The notes under the pieces: generated by a model | What the model saw: only the letters and a program-made list of their open reading frames with translations | The model's database searches: none | What the model was told of the DNA's origin: nothing | Shown: one piece after another, positions 52,099 to 63,099 of the stretch | How the letters are laid out: each line of letters opens with the position of its first letter | Numbering within the stretch: position 1 is the stretch's first letter | Position numbers and translations under genes: made by a program | Origin: Rotaria macrura | Lineage: Eukaryota; Rotifera; Eurotatoria; Philodinida; Philodinidae | DNA: 64,000 bases | Assembly (NCBI GenBank): GCA_900239685.1 | Contig: OENT01000776.1 | Coordinates: 1-64,000, forward strand | Direction of reading: 5' to 3'

Positions 52099-52416
52099 TG
52101 CTTTCTCTTTCCCTTTTCTAATATGCAGACTAGTCTGGACTGATGGAACAGATAAAATGGACTAGGCATTAGAGTTGCCAAGAATTCTTTGACCAATCTA
52201 GACGTGATTGCGAGACATTTTCCGTCGAGAAGACTCGTCTTCTCTTGATCGGTATCTTAAATGTTTTATACTAGACCTGACGAGTAGTGATGGCGCTTCA
52301 GACTAGTCATGTTGGCGGTTCTCTTATATTTTTTGCATGCCTTTGAATGATATTAAAATTAAATTAACTTCATGTACAAGGTGCATTTTAGTGAAATAAT
52401 TAGTTTGTATGTCCAG

Positions 52417-52507
52417 GATTTGGGAGCTACGTTCTTCGATATTTTGATTCGGAAAGTTTTGCTGGTGAGAACTTTCGTGAAGATTTTACTCAGTTTCGAA
52501 GAAAAAG
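52417..52507 (+). CDS. Isolated exon-like block
   Basis: Between an acceptor-like TATGTCCAG and a perfect donor (AAAAAG then GTAAGT) lies a 91-bp segment open in a frame reading Phe-Gly-Ser-Tyr-Val-Leu-Arg-Tyr-Phe-Asp, followed by an acidic and then a basic stretch. No neighbouring exon could be joined convincingly; a possible last exon at 52866-52901 is open in two frames. It could be a remnant of a lost gene or part of an unrecognised small gene. Confidence 0.25.
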
Positions 52508-55052
52508 GTAAGTTGAACTTTTGATGGTCCTTTTACCCTGCTTGATAGATACGTCCCTTGTTGCAGATCTGAGCAATCAGCATCAACTAACGGATGTATA
52601 CAACCATACACCTTATTTGCTATTTAATCAAATTCAATAATGATAATCACAAAAATTTTAAGTTAAGAGAAAGAATGACCAAAAGGAATAATAGTAAGTA
52701 AGTTGGAACAGCGAAAACTAAGACAATGGCAGACACAGATAATAGAAAGTTTTTATTTCATCTTTTCTTTACTCTTTATACTTTGCAATAGTATAATAAA
52801 ATAAAACAAGATATATGAATTCTACATTTTAGTCTCAAATGGTTCTCGATGATAAGTTTTTCAGATTATTGCTCCAGGAAATCCTAATCCTGCTGTTGCC
52901 TAACAAAAAATAAGATATCATATGTATCGAAGTAGAAATAATGCCTTTTTTTACCCCAGCAGTATGAGCATGAGCATGTCGTGATATCATTAGTACATCA
53001 ATTAGTATATCTTAGAATGACTTTAAAAAGAAAAGAGTACCAAACTAATAGTGGCTACTTTTGCTGAATGTATCTTTTTCTTATAGAATTCGATATCATT
53101 CCTTAAAATTATAAATACATTGTCTTCGATTTCGTTTTAAACGCATTGTAACATTGATTATAAATTTTAATTTTACTGAATTCTTCTTCTGTTTCACTTA
53201 TACTATCAATCAATGTACGAATTGATTTCTGTTCAAGTTTCATCCCACTTGTATCAATCGAATATTCTACAAAGAATATTCTCATTATGATGGCTTTCAT
53301 ATACTATATTTTGCAATAGAGAAGTGGAATGTTTCGGCAAGTGACGAAGTAGTATGGTTCTTGAAAAAAATATCACCAGTATTGTCAGTAGTATCGTTAT
53401 ATTAGCGGACAATATCACCTTGAATACTGCTCGCACGCGCAAATTAAAAAAAAGCTAAAGATTGTACTCAATTGGAATGAACAATTTCAATATTTATGAT
53501 GGTTAGCTTTATAGTATCAATCACTCTGTTAAAGCTCATATGACGTTCTTCAGATTTACAGAAAGACAGTTTCCGTATTTTCAAAATATTCCTCAAAACG
53601 ACATATTCTCAATAAAATCTAGAGTGGAGAGACATGAAGCATTTTATGATCAGATCAAAGAACTTTTTAATCCATGAACGGCAATTATCTGGTTCATTAT
53701 ATGATATTTCATAGGGTCTGCATAGAAACAAAGGAGGCAAAGTTCAAAAGTTAACAAAATGAAACAAACGCAATGTCAATAGTATGAGATAAAAATCATT
53801 TTTTCCCAGATTATATTATACTAGCAATAACATGCTCGAAACGCATTTAGTTCCATGAGCACTTTATTTTTTCTCGTGTGCCCTAATAGAGAAATTCGAT
53901 ACTGCACATGACTTTTTTTCGCTCATTAAGTTTTAAATTTTTTGCAAGCTCATAGATATTTTTTTGGAGTCATAGCCTTTTATTACGAGGTTAAAAGATA
54001 TAGCAACAAAAAACAAAAAATATACACAAATGCAAAAAAGGCAGGATTTATACGGCAAGACGCATGACGAATGTCTTATGTCTTAAACTCATATATATAA
54101 CAAAGAGAATTTTCCTCTTTTTCGAAAATTCCGAGATTCTCATGTTATTCTAACTCCATAATAGATATTTATCTTATACAGAAGCAAATTTTCTCGTGCG
54201 TTTCCCAATATGGCTATCATTATGTGCATATATCTTCTAGTCGTATATAATTTATACACAGTTAGCTATCAAGGGATATTCCGTCGAAGAATAAAATGTA
54301 TCATCTGTGTTGAAGAATATGAAATATCATTGTTCAACAGCACAGAGAAGTTTTCTTCCTCTTGGATTCAATGAAATACAGATTGCTTTTCTTACAACAA
54401 CTATAGCCCACATTCTGTTCTTCGTGTGATTTCTCTGATAAATGAATAAGGAAGATGTTAATCATAGCTAAGAGCCAAGCATTCATCTAAGTTGGATGAT
54501 AGTTTTGAATGAGAACTTTCTTCGATATGAATAAGGGTGAATGGTCAGATTAATAAATAGAAAGTTTGGAAAAAAACTCTTTCGATGAGGTTAAGATAAA
54601 ATTAGCAATATAAAGAGTTGTATTTATGTCTCTGGATGTACACTCTAACGTAAATCAGTTCATATATTTTATGCAATCATCGCTCTATGAATGTAAATTT
54701 ACTTATGACTCCGACAAACAATGTGCGAAATCATCATCATTCTTTTGTCGATCTTTCTCTACGATTCACTATCAAACTCAACTAAAAAAAGAGAATCGAG
54801 CAGCTTTGCATTAAGAATATAGTTTAATAAAAACAAGAGATTAGTGATGATCGTCTTATGGATTACTGGTTTATAGTCATTATGAAAGTTTAAGAACTAT
54901 CGGTTGTGATATTTACAATAGTATCTAGATAGACATATATAAGCAATCATCGATTTGCAAAACTTACGTTTGAGATAATGTTTTCTATGTTTTTTAAATC
55001 CATTATTACAGGTAAAGTCTCACATTTTTATAATCTTTTTCTAAGTTTCTCA

Positions 55053-56192
55053 ATGAAAATTTCCACACTAGTATTAGGTTTATTGAACGCTTTGACCTGG
55101 AAAGAAGTCGCAGCGAATTCATCTACCTTAGTATATGTTGGTACATACACGGGGGAAGGTGAGAATGACAGCAAAGGCATATACGCATTTACATTCGATT
55201 ATAAAGATTCATCGCTAAAACCGTTGGGACTTGTTGCGATCACCAAGAATCCAACGTATTTATTGATCCATCCATCACGAAGATATATCTTGTCTGTCAA
55301 TGAGGTACAAAACGGGCAAGTAAATGTTTTCAAAATCGATCCAACACAACCCACTAAATTGACCTTATCAGGTGAAATCATTTCTGGTGGAAGGTATCCA
55401 ATTTATTTGTCATCAAATAGATTAGGAGATTCCATTTTCGTTGCGAACTATTTAAGTGGCACAGTAGGTGTATCACCTTTTGACACCAGCAATGGTCGAT
55501 TTCGGGATGCGTTTGAAATGCATCAACAATTTGGATCTTCAGTCGATATTGAAAGTCAAACATCATCCCATCCTCACTGTATTTTACTAGATAGAAAAGA
55601 GGAATATGCAATTAGTGCTGATCTGGGATCAGATGAACTGTATGTTTATCGATTCCTACCCAATAATGGAACACTAAAATTTCAATATATTACAAAATCA
55701 ATCAGGCCTGGTGATGGTCCCAGACATTTAATATTCAGCAACGATGAAAAGTATGTTTACGTGATCAATGAGTTGTCATCAACAATCACTGTTTTCAATT
55801 ATTATCCCGGCATGTTGAAAGCAACTCAAACGATTTCTACGATTCCGCACGATTTTACGTCCGTGAATTATGCTGCAGAACTTCGAGTTCATCCTGTAAG
55901 GCAAAAATTTCTTTATGCATCAAATCGTGGTCATGACTCGATTGCTGTTTTTGAAGTCGATGATACTACTGGACACTTAACTAATGTACAGCATGTCGAT
56001 GTGCAGGGACATACACCTCGACATTTTAACATAGTTCCAGACGGAACACACTTGATTGTAGCGAATCAAGACTCAGACAACTTGGTCGTGTTCTCCATTG
56101 ATTCGATTACAGGAAGGTTGACAAACACGAATAGATCAGGTCAAGTGAGCAAACCGACTTTTATCACATTCTTGGTGCCACCCATGTATTAA
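55053..56192 (+). CDS. Lactonase-family beta-propeller (YbhE/6-phosphogluconolactonase-like), secreted
   Basis: An intronless frame of 379 residues starts at ATG 55053. The frame stays open to an earlier ATG at 54978, but 55053 gives a clean signal peptide (Met-Lys-Ile-Ser-Thr, a Leu-rich core, Ala-Ala near 21). The mature protein opens with Val-Tyr-Val-Gly-Thr-Tyr-Thr. It carries repeated blade motifs (His-Pro-x-x-Arg/Lys-Tyr, Val-Asn-Glu, Gly-Pro-Arg-His, Tyr-Ala-Ser-Asn-Arg, Thr-Pro-Arg-His-Phe) typical of the seven-bladed lactonase family PF10282. Bacterial members hydrolyse 6-phosphogluconolactone in the cytosol; fungal relatives include cis,cis-muconate cyclases. A secreted version would act on an external lactone, so the substrate is open. 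The lack of introns in an intron-rich neighbourhood and the family distribution suggest horizontal acquisition. Confidence 0.88.
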   Translation: MKISTLVLGLLNALTWKEVAANSSTLVYVGTYTGEGENDSKGIYAFTFDYKDSSLKPLGLVAITKNPTYLLIHPSRRYILSVNEVQNGQVNVFKIDPTQPTKLTLSGEIISGGRYPIYLSSNRLGDSIFVANYLSGTVGVSPFDTSNGRFRDAFEMHQQFGSSVDIESQTSSHPHCILLDRKEEYAISADLGSDELYVYRFLPNNGTLKFQYITKSIRPGDGPRHLIFSNDEKYVYVINELSSTITVFNYYPGMLKATQTISTIPHDFTSVNYAAELRVHPVRQKFLYASNRGHDSIAVFEVDDTTGHLTNVQHVDVQGHTPRHFNIVPDGTHLIVANQDSDNLVVFSIDSITGRLTNTNRSGQVSKPTFITFLVPPMY

Positions 56193-56726
56193 AAATATTT
56201 TCAAACTGTGTATCGAAGCAATCAGTGGAGTTGAATAAAATTTTGAATATAATAATACGCAACTCTTTCTTTTTTAATTCAACAATAAATTGATCATTTC
56301 TCTTAATCTAATAAGTAGTGCAGACAAATTCTATGTTCTAGATGTATAGATAGTAATTGAATAGTTGCATCATCATCTTTTCATTTTTTGTTTGTAATTT
56401 TCTTCTTTCTAGTTTATGCAACAAGCGAATTAGTATTGCATTGTTATCTTGGTTTAACTTTAACGATTCAATTTATAAATCGAAAGATTTGAAATAGTTA
56501 GTTAAATGATTCCGTTGAAATATTAAAGAGATTTTTGAAATTAATACTCTGGGTAGGTTTCATTAGAGTCAAAATAGTGTCGCACGTCGAGAAGTGTGAA
56601 ATTCAGCCAACTATGATAATGTATATTGTCTATGTTTCATACAGATCTACATATTTCAGAAGACCTCTGAATACACCTTGATATCTTGTCGCATACGACG
56701 CTATTCTAATTATGTGAAGCCAGCAG
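56193..56726. other. 3' flank of the lactonase gene
   Basis: AATAAA occurs soon after the stop (about 56236). No other feature was recognised. Confidence 0.4.
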
Positions 56727-56936
56727 TGTCACATATCCAAGATTTTGGAGAAGTGTTCACTTCTCCTGGGAGAGGAGTATTATCCTACGCGGTGGATGTG
56801 CATATCTAAGGGAAATTATGCATCTCTAATGGGAGATGACCGCATCTGTCGAGTGTGGGTGTAACGTTCCCCACGGGAGAGGAGGCATCTCCCGTATTAG
56901 AAGTGAGCACGTCTCCAAAATCTGGGCTATGTGACA
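56727..56936. mobile_element. 210-bp MITE-like inverted-repeat element
   Basis: The ends read TGTCACATA inward from both sides. The arms continue with AGATTTTGGAGA and TCACTTCT with scattered mismatches for at least 45 bp. The interior is clearly more GC-rich than the flanks, with repeated GGGAGA and TCTCCC words. No open frame. Target duplication is not obvious, so the superfamily is not assigned. Confidence 0.75.
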
Positions 56937-58062
56937 TAGCTCTGTGAAGCATTGGTGAAAAAATTATGTTTCATACAGTTTTGCTCCATGAGGCAGCTAG
57001 ATTGCTTTTTTACAACTCAAGAACGTGCCAAATTCTTCAGTCAAACTGATAATGATAACCAATAGGAGTGTTCACTATTCTATTCATGTGAACATAATTC
57101 ATTAGGGTTGCTTAATGGTTGGTAGTAGAGTTAAATCTTTTTGTCAAATTTTGGAAAGAGAACTCAACCGTTCATGCTCAAGTATGTTCACACTTACCTT
57201 AAAAAAATTTCATTTTTCTGATGGACTTAAAAATAGACTAATGTATTAGGGACGACCTTGATTCTATCGTGTATTTGTAAAGTTATGCGAAATTTAAATA
57301 ATCGGATTGGTGAATTACTATGAGTCAATATGGGAAGAAAAACTCTTTTTGATATGTGCATTCCCGACTAGTTCGATCTCATAAATTCTCATTTATTCTT
57401 TTGAATCGCTTATAATTATATATTTCTTGAACAGTTTCTGATAAGATATAATTGATAAAATCAAATTCCATTCATCGTAGGTGAATTTTGGTACTGAAGT
57501 TTCATAAAAATCATTGAACCACTAATGATGAACTTTTCTCTATAAACTGCATATAAAAAAGACCACGTCGAATATAGATAAAATTCGGATGCCGAACACT
57601 TTCTTGGTCTAAATCATGAACCTTAAGTTTCCATGAATATCTGAGTTTCTTTTTAAATCATATTTATTGAACGAATTAAGCTATAAGATCCGTTCATAAA
57701 TTAGCTTAATATCTGCTGGCGAAATAGCAAAGAACAGTTATAATTAAACGAGAGATTGAGTGGGTGCCTTATTTCCTATGCTCCTATTCACCGATTCCTT
57801 GAATCTACCACCATTAATTCGATAAATGAATCGTAAAATGAACATTTTTCAAGATAGCACAGTTACCATTACAAACATACTTACTTTCTTATTCACTCTG
57901 AAATTGGAGATTATTGTATGAAAAGGTAAACGATTCTGCTTGTGAAACAAAGCCACTTTCAATAAATAAATTGTTTTTATATTGTTTTAAAATAAGTCTT
58001 CAGTTCATAATTTCGTAGAAATGAATTATTAATCAAGATTATTCGATCTCGATAATTTCAAG
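56937..58062. other. Intergenic, nothing recognised
   Basis: About 1.1 kb of AT-rich sequence without supported features. Confidence 0.35.
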
Positions 58063-58500
58063 AAAACTATGTGGCGCATGGATATTTTTACAAAAAACAC
58101 GCCGTATTAATTAACCCAGTAAATGAATCCGCGATACCGTGTAGAATAGAATTCGAGTTATGGAACTACTAGCAGATCCAACGTTTGCGTTCTACTAAAT
58201 CAGTTTCCTATGGATTAGTACTTGATGCAAAACCTAGAGGTGGATTACAATCTTGTGATAGATTTTTTCGACAAATGACCATCAAAGTTCATGCATGAAG
58301 GACCAGAATGTGATTCTGTTTCAGGTTTACTACAAGATTCCATTGATTTTATAGATGTTCCTGTAAGTAATAATCGAAATCTTATCGAATCCCAATTTTG
58401 AAATGATTCTCTTGCCTAAAGAATGAGCAATGCAATTTTAAATTGCTTAGAGATAAAGATTGAGTAAAACACCACTTAAACTTTAGCGCTAAATGTAAAA
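58063..58500 (+). pseudogene. Decayed gene of unknown family
   Basis: A coding-like frame begins after an acceptor-like TTTCAAG at 58062 and runs through motifs such as Ile-Asn-Pro-Val-Asn-Glu and Gly-Leu-Val-Leu-Asp-Ala-Lys-Pro-Arg-Gly-Gly. It is broken by an in-frame TAG at 58170-58172 and by a CATGCATG four-base duplication at 58290-58297 that shifts the frame. In the new frame it continues to a good donor at 58363 (GTAAGT) and across a 59-bp intron (acceptor AG at 58420-58421) into another exon with an in-frame TGA at 58461-58463. Three lesions plus a preserved intron point to a recently dead gene. I do not recognise the family. Confidence 0.6.
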
Positions 58501-61203
58501 ATATGTTCATTTTCATTGCTGTATCATCGTCGGTTTGAAGTTGAGTTACTATATGTAATCATATGACGTCTCATATCTATATTGATTCACTTGAACAAGG
58601 ATTTTGACACCATATTTTAATAATTAAAACAGCTAGTTTTATCGTGCGACATTAGGAAATTTTTTTTATGAATGATATGAGAAATTAGTCAGCCGTTCAT
58701 GTGCAAAACATTTTCGAGCAGCATGTAAACAGTATTCAATGGCATGGTAGTCATCAGTAGTTCGTGCAATGCTTTTCAAATCATTGTTTATGACTGTGCG
58801 CACATAATGGAGGATAATGCATCATTAAAAATCCTATGTTTTGATTTCGAAACTGAAATGCTCGTTTGGCTATTCACTGTTGGACTTATGTTAGTGATCA
58901 TATGTTAGTGTTCCTCATTTTTCGCTGAGAAAGTGACCTCTACAACCATCCTAACTTAGTTGATTGATTGATTTGTCTAGTGTGGAAGTTCGTAACATTG
59001 ACACGTATGCAAAAAGTCTTCAATGTGAATACAATCATTGAACTCGATACAAAAGTGATATTCTCGATATTTCATGATCGCATGTTATCTTGTGAAATCT
59101 GGGAGATATGCAATTACAAGAAATTCGAGCTAATTATTAATTATTTCACAAGTGAATTTTCATTGAAAAAATATCAAGTTGGAAAATTCGTTGTTATTCA
59201 AGAAGTTAATTTTTTATATTTCAATGAATTTTTCGAAAACTTCTTGAAGATATGATGCATTAACTGCCTAGGGCAATTTTTCGTAATTTAACTTTCTGAA
59301 AAAATTCAGAGTCTACCGATCATCTGCAACAAATCCATTCGACTATGAAAACATATTACTCTTGTTTTGGCAATATTTCCGAATGAAATAGTTTGGTTTA
59401 TTATTATATCCGTATTTTGCCTGAAGATGTCATATTAAAATAAGCAGATTTTTTCGGAAACAAATAGAAAAGATACACTTAGTATTACTGATGCAATTGG
59501 AGCTTCATTCACTAAGATTGATTTGCAGTAAGTGAATTTTACATATAACAGATTCGTGAGTCAATTAAGCATTGATTTACTGTGATTGAGACTAAATTTT
59601 ATTGAGCAATATGAATAAAGACTACTTTCAACACTAAAATGTTAAATATACGATTAGAAGAAAAAACGAGTCATTGTCACCGTCAGGAGTCTTTAGAAGC
59701 CTAATGAAGTATGATTGTTATTAATAAATTGTGTTACCTAAAATAAATAAGTAATGGTAGTTAGAAATATTTTATCATGTGAAGTGAGTTGCTACTTAAA
59801 TAAGGGTGAAATATTATTATATGTCATCATGATTTTCTTAAATGGATCATTATAAAATGGTTTACTTTTGGCACATGAATCGTCATCTTAAGATCACATT
59901 ATACTTTTATAGGAAACATTTTTTGCAAAGAATTATTTTTGTCTGAATAATTGCTGTTAATCAGTATCGATTTATGTGAGCAGAATACTTGAGTTCCATA
60001 TAGTGTGATAGATTTTGAAAAAAGCCATGAGAAAAGATAAAAACCTGCCTTCAGATTGTCAGTAGCTGAACACTTTTTATATAACTATTACTAACTGTTG
60101 CTAAAAAGTGAAAAGATTCGTCTTGACATCCATTCATTATTTTATTTTTTTTCCTCTATCCATACACAGTGAACAGTTGTAAATTGGTCACAAAACCAGG
60201 AATATGTCACTCACTGATCATTATGCCACCGAAAGAATGATTCGGCTTCAACAACTATTAATGACAAATCAAGAGTGATATAGTGAGAATTATTATTAAC
60301 AAAACTCGAAAAAAATACACCAGTAAACTCTCGTGTCTCACGTACATATAATTACTCCTTGAAATTTTTAAAAGGATGGAGATTATGTGCTATTGACGAA
60401 TCTTGAGTTCTGCGCAAGCCATAAGTATATGAAACAAAGTTCGTCAAGGGTAGCTTTCGGATATAACTACGGTAGAGAAATTATATATTTCGCTATAGAA
60501 TTTTGATTCACGAGTTCTTCAGAAAACTTTTCATTGGCTGCTTGGTCTACTTTATCGAAAATCATTTTTATTATACCTACTGATTATACACGAGCGTATA
60601 ATGTGAGTGTCCTATTTCATGTTTCAATCACATCGTGATTACACACTGGCGAGTTTTCATGATGAATTGTTTGACAATTTCTGTCTATCCCTAACAACAG
60701 AATGTTCTCTATAGTATTGTTTATCTATTCGAAAGAAGTCTATAATCTATTTGATGACTGATTATTCATTTTTGTGCGATATGTATCTTTGAGAATTTTA
60801 TGAACTTTGAAAAGCAATGTTCAATATCTTCGCGCTAATAAATATCTTAAAATTAATGCTAACATATTCGTCGGAAATCTCGCAAAAGTGAGTTTTTGCT
60901 ATAAGGTTCAATAGAATGTATCTATATGCACTTTACTCTATGGTTATACCACCTTGACGAGAACACAGATCACAGAAACTGAGTGAAGCTCAGTATTTGC
61001 ACGAAATATCATTACAAGTACATGAGTTATAGTTAACTGAGTATCACTGAAAGCTCAGTCATAATTGTAGTTATTACTCTACACAGTTCTGTTCTATATC
61101 CGACTTTTTCCTATTTTATGAATAATCGGAAATACTTGGTATTCAGATATATGGCTCTGTATTGCCATGTGTAGTAGACATCTGATGACAAAATTGACTT
61201 TTC
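58501..61203. other. Intergenic, 2.7 kb without clear gene
   Basis: A 95-codon frame at 58968-59255 (+) starts with TTG, has no known motif and is left uncalled; it might be debris of the upstream decayed gene. The rest is AT-rich. Confidence 0.35.
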
Positions 61204-63099
61204 TTACCATTTGATAGGTAATGCTGCAACTCCAAAATCACGTTTCGAAATCGTGACATATTGCAATTCGTCAACAGGGACAGCAAGTTGAAGATTAGGC
61301 AAACGACGGATTAGAGTACCGATTGCAATTTGAACTTCAACCCGAGCTAAATCTTGAGCAACACACACGTGAATACCATCTCCAAAAGAAAGATGAGGAT
61401 TTGGTTGACGATGAATATCAAAACGTGTTGGATCTGGGAATACATCTTCATCTTCGTTGGCAGATGCATTCAGGGCCCAAACACCGTCACCTTTTTTAAT
61501 GATTTGACTGCCGATTTCGACATCTTCCAGGGCCAAGCGACGAGTTGCAAATTGTGAACCTGTAAGATAGCGTAAAATTTCTTCGACAGCATTTTTTATC
61601 AGAGATGGATCCCGTCGAAGTTCAGCTAATTGATCAGGATGTTGAAGAAGTGTCAATGTACCGAGAGCAATTGTATTAGCCGTAGTTGCATTACCAGCTA
61701 CCAGAAGTAGAAAGGACATCGCCACCAGTTCATCATGAGTTAATTTTCCTGTCTGAACTTGTTCAATAGCTAGACGACTGATTATATCATTCGTCGGGTT
61801 TTTTGTTTTTTTGTCGACCTGTATTAGAAAATAGCAGAAATAAAAACAAGCTAAATTTTACCTTGTTACTATTCGTATATTTCTAGCGGAGTTCTGCTTG
61901 AATCTGAATCTCATAGGTGCATGTCTCAGAACATTAGTTATTCGTGGCGCGAAAACTTCGATTATTGAATTGTGACAGTCTTCTAATTCGGATCAGATGA
62001 TATTTAACTCAAAAATGTATGAATCATATGAAGCCGAAACCTTGAACGAGACTCAATTAATCGCTTACAAAAAGAATTTAACTGGATATTTTCTGATTTT
62101 TGAAACAACTTTGTTTTCTCTACTGAATCATTTCCGAGCTTCGCTCGTTATCAAAATTTCCCACATACTCCTTCATAAGATTTAGTGTTTGATTATGATT
62201 GAAATTTGAAGCTAATGATAAGATAAATTCGATTAAGTCTTATTGACTATTCAAAAGAAATAGCTCTCTTTTTCAATAAACTTTCAGTATTTTTCTTTTC
62301 TACTGTGGTCAATGATCGTTCCTTATCCAAAACATACACAAGGGACGTCCATGTGAAACGATACTTATGCCAAAGTCCTAGAAGAGTTGGTTTCATCCGA
62401 ATTTCAATTCATTACCACAGTTTTAACTTTCATTGACTTCTGAAAGTCCTTTTACTATGATTTATTTGATACGCTCAGAATACGATAGCAGCATGAGTGT
62501 ATCTTCTTTTCTTCCGTTTGAATGTGAAGGGTGCTTACCAAACGTCCAAGATAATCCATAAGATCCTTGCTGGCTTGAGCCGATTCAGCAGATGTCCCAC
62601 TACCATTTGTACGAATGGCATTACATGTATCCAAAAACTCATGATCTTCATATGGAACACCTAACATCTTGTAGATGACCAATGTTGGTACTGGTAATGC
62701 AAATGAAGCTAATAAATCGACCGGTTGTGATTTTGCGAGCATTTCATCGAGAAGTTTATCGACGATCTGCTGAATTTCAGGTCGCATTTCTTCCGCTTTT
62801 TGCTTTGTAAAATCTTGTTCGACCATTCCTCGATGACGTGTATGCTCAGGTGGATCCATATCGACAAAAGTCGGCTTTCCAGAACGTGCTGCTGCTTTGC
62901 CTCCAGGTCCAGTTTCAGGAAAACCAGGATGGGTGCGTACTTTACTGAAGCGTGGATCGGACAAGACTTTTGAAACATCACTATGACGAGTTACCAACCA
63001 CACAAGATTGCCGTCCCACATTTTAGCTTTCAAAATCGGGTTTTCTTTACGGAATTTGGCATAGTCAGGAGGAGGACGTAAAGGTAGTGTTCGAGCCAT
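61204..63099 (-). CDS. CYP55/P450nor-like cytochrome P450 (nitric-oxide-reductase type)
   Basis: Two exons on the minus strand, 63099-62539 and 61818-61204, join in phase 0 across a 720-bp intron and give 391 residues, near fungal P450nor (about 403). It is a soluble, class-I-sized P450 with no membrane anchor. Motifs: Phe-Val-Asp-Met-Asp-Pro-Pro-Glu-His; Ala-Ile-Arg-Thr-Asn-Gly-Ser; the I-helix Ala-Gly-Asn-Ala-Thr (Thr at 231/232); Glu267-x-x-Arg270; and heme loop Phe-Gly-x-Gly-x-His-x-Cys with ligand Cys339. Ser275 and Asp381 align with the P450nor proton-relay residues Ser286 and Asp393. CYP55 enzymes reduce two NO to N2O using NAD(P)H directly. Known members are fungal, with a bacterial-type ancestry, so an animal copy implies horizontal transfer followed by intron gain. 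TAA at 61204-61206 is the natural end, although the final bases also resemble a donor. Confidence 0.88.

Larger units (their letters stand above)
51890..55052. other. Gene-poor region with relics
   Basis: About 3 kb upstream of the lactonase gene; only the tRNA-like hairpin and one isolated exon-like block listed separately were noticed. Confidence 0.35.

Noticed and set aside
58968..59255. 95-codon frame downstream of the decayed gene
   Set aside because: TTG start, no recognisable motif and no splice link; could be debris but cannot be supported.
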